Shown here: positions 1 to 5,955 of the stretch, one piece after another
Layout: every line of letters starts with the position of its first letter
Position numbering within the stretch: position 1 is the stretch's first letter
NCBI GenBank assembly: GCA_023231365.1
Contig: JALNVO010000120.1
Span: 1-8,527 of the forward strand
Direction: 5' to 3'
From: Fibrobacteraceae bacterium
GTDB taxonomy: Bacteria; Fibrobacterota; Fibrobacteria; Fibrobacterales; Fibrobacteraceae
DNA length: 8,527 nt
The notes under the pieces: generated by a model
What the model was told of the DNA's origin: nothing
Database searches by the model: none
What the model saw: the letters and a program-made list of their open reading frames with translations, nothing else
Translations under genes and position numbers: made by a program

Positions 1-352
1 AAACATTGCAAGGTATTTTTTCTGGGTACTCAGGAAGAGTTAAATCCATAACTTGTATATGGTTCACTAAACCAAATTTTATTTTTCCCAACGCAATCCG
101 TCTATTGCCATCATAAACAACAGGTTTGGCACCACGATAAACTACGGTCGGCAATTCGCTATAATCATAGGAATCGCCCATTGATTTTGCAAAATTTACC
201 AAGTCCCATTTGTTTTTTGGATCTGACAACGCCCTGTCCACAACATCCTGATCAGAAGCGGATTCGTCAATAGGATCGCGGGGGTTCTCTGTCCACAAGA
301 CAAGATCCTTGATTGAAAAATATTCAATATTCTGACCACAGAAAGAATCCAT
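1..352 (-). CDS. ParB-like N-terminal domain protein, copy A (3' part outside the window)
   Basis: The first 117 codons of a gene whose complete paralogue lies at 4680-5954; the rest runs off the left edge. The visible part carries the ParB/sulfiredoxin-fold signature: an NPR motif at residues 23-25 and a DGNRR motif at 81-85, inside a segment reading PVVYDGNRRIALGKI. By hand comparison it differs from copy B at about 14 of 352 bases and at three residues (R46K, A52V, S75A, copy B to copy A). The ATG follows the ATPase stop after a single base, and no strong Shine-Dalgarno is evident, so translation is probably coupled to the ATPase gene. ParB-fold domains bind CTP and DNA or act as nucleases in different families; which applies here cannot be told. 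Whether the missing part is intact is unknown. Confidence 0.8.
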   Translation of the reverse strand, partial: MDSFCGQNIEYFSIKDLVLWTENPRDPIDESASDQDVVDRALSDPKNKWDLVNFAKSMGDSYDYSELPTVVYRGAKPVVYDGNRRIALGKIKFGLVNHIQVMDLTLPEYPEKIPCNV

Positions 353-353
353 T

Positions 354-1880
354 TTATTCTTTTCCCAAAGACTTGAGTAACGAATCAAATTTAGTAATGA
401 ATGATTCCTTTTCTTCTGGATGAGCGGTTGCCCAAGCGTTTATTGCCTTTGATGCGTTCCTACCCCAATAGGGCAATTGAGATTTAAACCATTCCTTAGC
501 AGACTTCCTGTCTTTTCGAATTTGCGAAAGATTGATATTACGAAAAGCAACCTGTTTTGTGTAATTTTTTCTGCAATTTTTCCAGAAGTCATCCGCATCT
601 TTCAAGCCGTTCAAAAATTCCCCGAGAACCCGTTCAGGCGGAACTTCACCAGGAAGTACCATATAATTTTTTAGACGGGCAACCTTTTTTGTGGCATCAC
701 CATCCAAAATAATCATTGAATCAGGGAAACAGAAGGGCGGAATTTTTTGTTTGGTAAGCTGGATTAGAGAGTCGCAACCGATTTTGCAATTTACGAATTT
801 GACATATTTTTTACGAGTCCCCAGTAAAGTTTTAATCCAGCAGCGCGTTTCATCATCCTCAGAAAAAAGTAAAACTTTTTCCTGGCTTTCTTGCCCGGCG
901 ATAATTTTTAATTTACACGTGATATCTTCAAAAGACGGATCTGGCAAAACTTTAATGAACGAATCTTCTTTTTCTAAATAAACTACCCGGATATCATCGG
1001 CTTTTTCCTGAGACTTTTGCAAGACGCAAATATGCTCCAGCATAGATAAGGAATGGGTTGTAAAAAGAATCTGAATATCGAATCTACTTGCAAAACGACG
1101 CAGCTTGTCAATCAGTTTTTCTTGGGAGGCCGGATATAATGTGGCATCCAGTTCATCAATGGCGAGTATGCCACCATCATAAAAATCTTTATACTTCTCT
1201 TTTAATCTTTTAAAAGAAAGCATCGCCAAAATGATTTTGCCTAAATCGTCTTGACCGGCAGAATTCATTTTCCAATCGTAAATAGCCGTATTGGCACCCA
1301 GCGTATTTTTGTTTCCGCCTTCAAGATGAGAAACTTGGGTCAGCTCAATATCCCGAATGCACAAAATATCATCGTGGAGTTCCTTATATAAATTTTGTTC
1401 CTCTTTGGATAAAGAAATTCCCTTATCTTTGACTTCACTATCTTCCCCTATTGGAAACAATCGGGATAGACTTAGATAGATGACTGGCTTTGGAATATAG
1501 CCCGAACCTCTGGAACGATTTCCTTTTTGCCAGAAACGAACTGGATTTTTTCTATCATCGTTGGGTTTGATACTTTCTATTGTAAAAGACTTTCCACCAT
1601 CATAAGTCAATGTCCATTCGTGTTCCTTAGGCTTATCAAAGGCAGAAGAAAGCTTGAATTTTTCCGAAAACGCCGATTTATAATTTCCACCGCACAACGG
1701 CTTTTCTTTTGATAAAGGATTTTCTGGATCTGTTATGGCAAAAGGCTGAGTCAACATACCTAGCAGGGTTGTCTTTTGCGTCCCGTTCTGGCCAGCGATA
1801 ACCGTCAAATGAGAGCCAAGTTCAAATTCCGCATTCTGAAAGCCCCGAAATTTCTTGATGCTAATTTTTTCAATTGCCAC
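354..1880 (-). CDS. AAA/ABC-type ATPase with OLD-like TOPRIM C-terminus, copy A
   Basis: A 508-residue protein starting at GTG, chosen because an AGGAG site lies six bases upstream and the product aligns end to end with copy B. The N-terminus (KISIKKFRGFQN) is typical of RecF/SMC/OLD-type ATPases. The P-loop at residues 30-38 reads GQNGTQKTT, with Gln where the usual motif has Gly before the Lys. An ABC-like signature (NSAGQDDLGK, 206-215), a Walker B (ILAIDE, D242/E243) and a switch histidine (FTTHS, H276) follow. The C-terminal part has TOPRIM-like motifs: FSEDDE around 339-344, IGCDSL near 367-372, and the acidic pair in ILDGDA (D393, D395). This is the OLD-family layout, in which ATP controls a metal-dependent nuclease; nuclease activity here is inferred. 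It is about 89% identical to copy B (roughly 56 differences by hand). The ParB-like gene starts one base after its stop. Confidence 0.88.
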   Translation of the reverse strand: MAIEKISIKKFRGFQNAEFELGSHLTVIAGQNGTQKTTLLGMLTQPFAITDPENPLSKEKPLCGGNYKSAFSEKFKLSSAFDKPKEHEWTLTYDGGKSFTIESIKPNDDRKNPVRFWQKGNRSRGSGYIPKPVIYLSLSRLFPIGEDSEVKDKGISLSKEEQNLYKELHDDILCIRDIELTQVSHLEGGNKNTLGANTAIYDWKMNSAGQDDLGKIILAMLSFKRLKEKYKDFYDGGILAIDELDATLYPASQEKLIDKLRRFASRFDIQILFTTHSLSMLEHICVLQKSQEKADDIRVVYLEKEDSFIKVLPDPSFEDITCKLKIIAGQESQEKVLLFSEDDETRCWIKTLLGTRKKYVKFVNCKIGCDSLIQLTKQKIPPFCFPDSMIILDGDATKKVARLKNYMVLPGEVPPERVLGEFLNGLKDADDFWKNCRKNYTKQVAFRNINLSQIRKDRKSAKEWFKSQLPYWGRNASKAINAWATAHPEEKESFITKFDSLLKSLGKE

Positions 1881-2042
1881 TTTATTCTCCTAGTATATCT
1901 AATAAAGCTAACAAATAAATTATCTCCCGTCAGCCATCGCTTAGATATCTTTTGGACAATTTTCTTATAAAATTTCCGAGGCGCGCTCTTGAGCAAAAAT
2001 CTAGAAACAGACGACGTTCTGAAAGATGCTGTGGCGGGCAGA
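1881..2042. other. Intergenic spacer upstream of ATPase copy A
   Basis: A 162-bp gap between the stop of the 104-residue gene and the ATPase start. It is the only sizeable gap in copy A and is matched by a similar gap in copy B, so it is the likeliest place for a promoter serving the ATPase cassette. On the minus strand it becomes AT-rich towards the ATPase. A TATACT hexamer (1892-1897) sits too close to the ribosome binding site and is not kept in copy B. A short GC-rich inverted repeat near 1978-1990 lies before an AT run in both copies, but it is too weak to call a terminator. No convincing -35/-10 pair was found. Confidence 0.4.
1887..1891 (-). promoter_or_regulatory. Ribosome binding site of ATPase copy A
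   Basis: AGGAG on the minus strand, six bases before a GTG codon. It decides the non-ATG start of the ATPase. The site and the GTG are both unchanged in copy B (7489-7493). Confidence 0.75.
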
Positions 2043-2357
2043 CTACAGCAAAGACCGGATGCTATTCCGCAGCACATCCATGGCCGCGTTCACGGCTTTT
2101 TGAATTCCGGCCTTGCTCATTATCCGTGCCGTCAGCAGTTCCCCTTCGAGAACGGCTTTTTCACGATCCAGTTCCTGATCGAACACCGCGTCATTGATTT
2201 CTCCGGCAAGGCGGGCATCGCATAAACCTTTCAAGGTTTCTTTCTCATTTTCAAATACGCGTTGAATATAGCTCAAAGCCTTTGAGCCTTCATTTTGAGC
2301 AACGTTCCCGGCAGCGCCGATCACATTGGAAATTAAAGAATCGACATCTACGCTCAT
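2043..2357 (-). CDS. Small helical protein of unknown function (104 aa), copy A
   Basis: An intact 104-codon gene whose product I do not recognise. It is rich in Ala, Glu, Leu and Lys with no Pro, no predicted membrane segment and no signal peptide, which suggests a soluble, mostly helical protein. The middle (EGSKALSYIQRVFENEKETL) and the last 20 residues are identical in both copies. Overall about 89 of 104 residues match copy B, with changes concentrated near the N-terminus and around residues 51-68. The ATG directly follows the stop of the broken lipoprotein gene, with an AGGAGG site seven bases upstream that still lies inside that pseudogene. It stays open although both genes upstream are broken, which hints that it is kept for its own function or as partner of the ATPase. 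This is inference. Confidence 0.75.
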   Translation of the reverse strand: MSVDVDSLISNVIGAAGNVAQNEGSKALSYIQRVFENEKETLKGLCDARLAGEINDAVFDQELDREKAVLEGELLTARIMSKAGIQKAVNAAMDVLRNSIRSLL

Positions 2358-2708
2358 TTACTTGCCTCCTGTGGAATCAACGGATGCGGACATATTCTTC
2401 GCCTCCTCACCTTTTGCTATGGCAATAAAAAGTCTGTTGTATTGACTTCGGTGCAAGGCGGCGATGAAATCGGAGATGGAATCATTCTTCTTATGGTTCG
2501 TCCGATCTTCTATCCAAAGTTTCAGGACAATCTGCACCTGCTCCGTGGATTCCTCATTCAGCGGGCGGATCTGATTCTGCATCAGAAGCCCGCGGATGTC
2601 CGTTTCGATTTCGTTATACTGCACCTTGAATTTATCGTACTGCCTCTCGTTACTCGGAGTATCCAGAAGGGTTCATTCAAGAAATGCCAACAAAAATTTG
2701 TCATCTAT
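2358..2708 (-). pseudogene. Decayed lipoprotein gene, copy A
   Basis: The same frame as the intact lipoprotein gene at 7958-8461, but 51 codons shorter: 50 codons net from deletion near the 5' end, plus one codon at the 3' junction. The codon matching the first ATG of copy B is ATA here. A remnant of the signal-peptide core (FLLAFL) survives at about 2679-2696, followed by an in-frame TGA at 2673-2675. The lipobox Cys and about 30 residues after it are missing. From LLDTPS onwards the reading frame is open to its stop at 2358, and the last 88 residues differ from copy B at only about five positions. A GTG at 2624 could open this remnant, but there is no spaced ribosome binding site before it. 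Membrane anchoring is lost, so I call it a pseudogene. Confidence 0.8.
2365..2370 (-). promoter_or_regulatory. Ribosome binding site of the 104-aa gene, copy A
   Basis: AGGAGG on the minus strand, seven bases before the ATG at 2357. In copy B this site reads GGGGGG and one base has been lost. That changes the gene junction there from end-to-end to a 4-bp ATGA overlap. Confidence 0.75.
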
Positions 2709-2921
2709 TCAATTAAATTGGAAATCGATCCTTATCACTTGATGCATCGTGGGATTCTGAATGGTAGCTTTATCCAGATTGAATAAGGCGACATTAAAAC
2801 CCTCAGCGACAGAACTCTGAAATACGATTCCATCAAAGCCAAAACTTTTGATTGCCTCCCCGCACAGAGTGAACGCCGCAATGTCTGGAAATCATCCTTT
2901 ACGGGCTCTATAATAGGACAT
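2709..2921 (-). pseudogene. Decayed RES-domain gene, copy A
   Basis: A remnant not open as one ORF. An ATG at 2921 with a very good ribosome binding site opens nine codons (MSYYRARKG) and stops at TGA 2892-2894. In the same frame, about 60 further codons follow to the stop at 2709. They encode a recognisable RES-domain C-terminus: GFDGIVFQSS, then GFNVALFNLDKA. The last codons match the RES 3' end at 8462-8527. RES proteins are usually 150-230 residues, so a large internal piece is missing. The family is named for conserved Arg, Glu and Ser; the start keeps a plausible Arg, the end keeps the Ser region, and the Glu region is gone. RES proteins studied as toxins consume NAD+ or ADP-ribosylate targets. 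This copy cannot do so. The RES assignment rests on motif recall. Confidence 0.65.
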
Positions 2922-2925
2922 AACC

Positions 2926-2931
2926 CCTCCT
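2926..2931 (-). promoter_or_regulatory. Ribosome binding site of the RES remnant
   Basis: AGGAGG on the minus strand, four bases before the ATG at 2921 and overlapping the nuclease stop codon (2930-2932). It shows that the RES gene was once translated directly behind the nuclease gene, and that nuclease and RES belong to one tandem unit. Confidence 0.65.
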
Positions 2932-3859
2932 AAGCCCAAGCTAAAATATCATGGACTTCCGTATTCAGTGAATGTAAGAAAGTATTCTGCTCCCGAAGCG
3001 AAAAATTGAAACTCACGCCGACCGCCTTCAACGAAGACGGCAAGGAATCAATAAAGCCTTCCAGCTTCAGCATTCCCCTGTACTTCCGGATCGCCGACAC
3101 CATCCCCCGATGGATCTGAACGGGAGTCAATGTCCGGAAAAGTTCATACTGCGCTTTGCGACGGAGTGTATTAGGAACCACGGGAACAGGCAATTGATAC
3201 GTCGTGAGGATATGATCGATTTCAGAAGTACGCAGAGCATCGAAAATCAGATCCGGGTCCGCATTCTCCATATTGGATGCGGCCTCACGGACAGCAGTCC
3301 GCTGCATCCGCTGGTTAATCGAGATCAGGCCCACGCAACTCGGCAATGTAGCGAGCAACGCCTCCAAATGGGATTCCCCGGCCACGACATAAATCTTATC
3401 GAAAAGCTGAAGATAATAATCCAACTGCTTTTGAAGTCGTCTCAGAGTATCCCGCTCCGTCTTGATTTCATACACGGTGGACGTGCCGTTAAAAACCGCA
3501 AAATCCGCCTTCACTCCGCCGACACGGAACTCCGGAACCACGGTTGTCGTCTTCAGAGAATGGACACCCAGTAAAATCCGACTGGTCAGCACGTTCTTAT
3601 AGATATATTCATTCCTCTCATGAACGCCGGAAAGACTCGCATAAGCCGTCGCAAAGACATCGGCCAGATTCCCCGACACTCTTGTCGGCATCTCCCGGAT
3701 CAGTCGCCCCAGAAGAGAAGAACGCCCTTCGTGCGCAAGAGCACGCATCACCTCGGACGAGAATATCCGGGAGCAAACGGCGTTCTGGGGAGGAGGTGTA
3801 GCGGACATGGGGTTAAGATAACCTTTTCTCATTCTAGAATCGCTGCATTTTTTAGACAT
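2930..3859 (-). CDS. sce7726-like PD-(D/E)XK nuclease, probable restriction endonuclease
   Basis: A protein of up to 309 residues with a clear PD-(D/E)XK core: D119 in GGVKADFAVF, then E131 and K133 in TVYEIKTE, followed by a helix with LQKQLDYYLQLFDKIYVV. This arrangement matches what I recall of the sce7726 family. An upstream acidic helix (ERNEYIYKNV, 81-90) fits the first core helix. The gene overlaps the end of the adenine methyltransferase gene, so the pair is likely a type II-like restriction-modification system; target and cleavage are inferred. The start is uncertain. The ATG at 3859 gives a 31-bp overlap and lacks a good ribosome binding site; the ATG at 3832 forms an ATGA overlap with the methyltransferase stop (300 aa); one at 3808 is also possible. 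Its GC content, about 45-58% in sampled lines, looks higher than that of the ATPase genes. Confidence 0.8.
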   Translation of the reverse strand: MSKKCSDSRMRKGYLNPMSATPPPQNAVCSRIFSSEVMRALAHEGRSSLLGRLIREMPTRVSGNLADVFATAYASLSGVHERNEYIYKNVLTSRILLGVHSLKTTTVVPEFRVGGVKADFAVFNGTSTVYEIKTERDTLRRLQKQLDYYLQLFDKIYVVAGESHLEALLATLPSCVGLISINQRMQRTAVREAASNMENADPDLIFDALRTSEIDHILTTYQLPVPVVPNTLRRKAQYELFRTLTPVQIHRGMVSAIRKYRGMLKLEGFIDSLPSSLKAVGVSFNFSLREQNTFLHSLNTEVHDILAWA

Positions 3860-4692
3860 TGCATTGATTCTTTAAAATGAAGATCAGCCTTAAAAATCAA
3901 GACTTCTTTTCCTACTCGATTTGACGTACTTTGTTGCAAGGAGTACAGCAAACGGCTTTGTCCTGAATAGAGATTGTGAATAAAAGACTGGTTATCGTAT
4001 GAAACCATCCATTGTTTATTCATTTTCAATACCATTTGCGCGAGGCGTTCATGATCGTTGTTTCGATAATAGTTCATGTACAAATTTGAAGCCTTCTGAT
4101 AATACGGCGGATCTAAGTAAACAAATACGGGGCGTATCATTCTTTCTCGACGTTTCAAAAAATCAATGGCATCAAGATTAGAAAGAATGATGTTCTTCTT
4201 ATGCTCATTTAGCCGCATCATCCTTTGAATCAAAGACTCACGATTGAATCGGGCATCGATTTTGTACGAGCCACTCTGATCCAAGCCTCCAATAACGCCG
4301 CCCTTTATTACACCGGAAACATTTGTCCTGTTCAAAAAAAACGTTGCTTTGGCAAGCTCGTCCTCTGATGCGTTCTGAGAATCAAGATAAATTTTATGAT
4401 ATTTTCTCCACGATCTTATGGTTATTGGAACCTTGCCGATCCAATCGCAAAAAGCGTCCGTATCGCTAAGCGCTACATGCCAAAAAGAATATATGGCGCG
4501 ATCAAGATCATTGATATAGATTTTACTGACTAAATCGTTGTAAAGCAAAGCCAAAGCCAGTCCGGCCCCGCCGGCAAAAGGCTCTGCATAAACGGAGCCT
4601 ACTAAATTGTTTTCTTTAAGAAAAGAAGAGACAAAAGGGAATATCAGCGATTTCCCACCAGGATAACGCAGAGGAGAAACTAGCCTATCCAT
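3829..4692 (-). CDS. Dam-family DNA adenine-N6 methyltransferase
   Basis: A 287-residue protein of the D12/Dam class. In order it shows the N-terminal RYPGGK motif (9-14), the S-adenosylmethionine-binding motif I YAEPFAGGAG (35-44), an NDLD acidic loop (61-64), the family segment FFLNRTNVSGVIKGG (118-132), and the catalytic DPPY (194-197). All key motifs are present and the length is normal. It transfers a methyl group from S-adenosylmethionine to N6 of adenine in a short DNA target; the target cannot be read from sequence. The start is fixed by AAGGAG seven bases upstream. The gene overlaps the ParB-like gene by 13 bp in another frame and the nuclease gene follows with overlap, so all three are probably co-translated. 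The role is most likely host protection against the neighbouring nuclease. No second methyltransferase copy lies in the window. Confidence 0.92.
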   Translation of the reverse strand: MDRLVSPLRYPGGKSLIFPFVSSFLKENNLVGSVYAEPFAGGAGLALALLYNDLVSKIYINDLDRAIYSFWHVALSDTDAFCDWIGKVPITIRSWRKYHKIYLDSQNASEDELAKATFFLNRTNVSGVIKGGVIGGLDQSGSYKIDARFNRESLIQRMMRLNEHKKNIILSNLDAIDFLKRRERMIRPVFVYLDPPYYQKASNLYMNYYRNNDHERLAQMVLKMNKQWMVSYDNQSFIHNLYSGQSRLLYSLQQSTSNRVGKEVLIFKADLHFKESMQCLKNAAILE

Positions 4693-5954
4693 AAGCCATC
4701 TCCTTTAGAATGACTGAGCAAAAGCATTTTTCCTATAAGATTGGATAGAGCCAAAGTTTGATCTACATTGCTTGAAGCTTCATAATTATGGGCCCCCATT
4801 TGCAGCAAAGCAATCACCTTATCAACACTAGAACAAAAAGCAAATAAAGAATTCCTTTGCTCGCTAGTCAAATTCTTTTTGGCATTCTCAAAGTACTTTT
4901 TTAAATAGCCGTCTATTTTTAAATTTTCGTCATTCGCTGCTGTTTCCACCAACAATCTTAAAGACATTCGAATAAGGCTAGGAAACGTTTGAGACAACCG
5001 TTTAGACGGATTAGGATTCTGTTTTTTCTCTCTCCAAAAAGAATAAAGTTCACAAATATCTCTATACAGATTATTCACTTGTCCTGATTTCAGCGACAAC
5101 GTCACTCCAAAAATCGGATTCTCTTTTTTAGCTATGCGTTTAGTCACTCGCTCTTTTGAAATAAGAGGGCTTTTCTGTATTATTTTTTGTTCAACAAAAT
5201 GTTCTGCTTTTGTCTCATTGTTTTTGATAAGGGTCCATACTTCATCATCCAGAACTATTTGGCCTCGATTCTTCCGTGTAGAAATTTCACCAGCCACTAT
5301 TTTCGATGCAATATTTTCAAAAATTTTTCTGTTTTCTTCATCCGAATGCTTTGAAAAAAGCTTTCCTTTTTCAACACGGAGACCTATCAACTTCAAATTT
5401 TTATCAGTAAGAATCTCTTTTTTTACAAAATCTTGATTTAATGATTCATTAGATGAAATTACCCCCAACGCTTCATCCACAACAAGAAATGGAGATTCTT
5501 CTCCAAAATATTTTTTCAAAAATTTTTCGCGTTCCAATGCATTCCAAGAACCATTAGAGCCATGTTTTCTTAAAATATGTTTAAGAGCAATATCATGTGT
5601 GCAAACATTGCAAGGTATTTTTTCTGGGTACTCAGGAAGAGTTAAATCCATAACTTGTATATGGTTCACTAAACCAAATTTTATTTTTCCCAACGCAATC
5701 CGCCTATTGCCATCATAAACAACAGGTTTGGAGCCACGATAAACTACGGTCGGCAATTCGCTATAATCATAAGAATCGCCCATTGATTTTGCAAAATTTG
5801 CTAAGTCCCATTTATTTCTTGGATCTGACAACGCCCTGTCCACAACATCCTGATCAGAAGCCGATTCGTCAATAGGATCGCGAGGATTCTCTGTCCACAA
5901 GACAAGATCCTTGATTGAAAAATACTCAATATTTTGACCACAGAACGAATCCAT
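4680..5954 (-). CDS. ParB-like N-terminal domain protein, copy B (complete)
   Basis: A complete 424-residue protein. The first 120 residues form a ParB/sulfiredoxin-like domain: NPR at 23-25, then ELPTVVY and DGNRR at 81-85. Next comes a CNVC pair at 115-118 and an H131-G segment followed by SWNALERE, a pattern I recall from ParB-like proteins in accessory regions. Residues 140-424 are Lys-rich, largely helical by composition, with no motif I recognise; there is no membrane segment. Chromosomal ParB is shorter and has a helix-turn-helix plus a dimer domain that I do not see, and no parA or parS is present, so partitioning is unlikely. The gene starts one base after the ATPase stop and ends 13 bp inside the methyltransferase gene. 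A DNA-binding, nuclease or NTP-switch role serving the ATPase is plausible but inferred. Confidence 0.85.
   Translation of the reverse strand: MDSFCGQNIEYFSIKDLVLWTENPRDPIDESASDQDVVDRALSDPRNKWDLANFAKSMGDSYDYSELPTVVYRGSKPVVYDGNRRIALGKIKFGLVNHIQVMDLTLPEYPEKIPCNVCTHDIALKHILRKHGSNGSWNALEREKFLKKYFGEESPFLVVDEALGVISSNESLNQDFVKKEILTDKNLKLIGLRVEKGKLFSKHSDEENRKIFENIASKIVAGEISTRKNRGQIVLDDEVWTLIKNNETKAEHFVEQKIIQKSPLISKERVTKRIAKKENPIFGVTLSLKSGQVNNLYRDICELYSFWREKKQNPNPSKRLSQTFPSLIRMSLRLLVETAANDENLKIDGYLKKYFENAKKNLTSEQRNSLFAFCSSVDKVIALLQMGAHNYEASSNVDQTLALSNLIGKMLLLSHSKGDGLWIG
4700..4705 (-). promoter_or_regulatory. Ribosome binding site of the methyltransferase gene
   Basis: AAGGAG on the minus strand, seven bases before the ATG at 4692 and inside the 3' end of the ParB-like gene. 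It supports this start and hence the 13-bp overlap. Confidence 0.75.
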
Positions 5955-5955
5955 T

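Larger units (their letters stand above)
1..2774. repeat. Long direct repeat, copy A
   Basis: This block aligns with 5603-8527 in the same orientation. The offset is 5602 through the ParB-like and ATPase genes, 5604 in the 104-residue gene, 5603 in the lipoprotein gene and 5753 in the RES end. The net 150-bp change marks the deletion in the copy A lipoprotein gene. Bases 1-100 are identical to 5603-5702. Confidence 0.93.

Noticed and set aside
1892..1897. TATACT as a -10 promoter box for the ATPase
   Set aside because: It touches the ribosome binding site, has no properly spaced -35 and is not conserved in copy B.
1805..2077. A 90-codon minus-strand frame across the spacer and the ATPase start
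   Set aside because: It overlaps the 104-residue gene and the ATPase start in another frame, has no ribosome binding site, and its composition (Cys- and Arg-rich) is that of a shadow frame.
4680..5954. Chromosome or plasmid partitioning ParB
   Set aside because: No parA neighbour, no parS-like repeats, no visible helix-turn-helix after the N-terminal domain, and the gene sits between an OLD-like ATPase and a methyltransferase.
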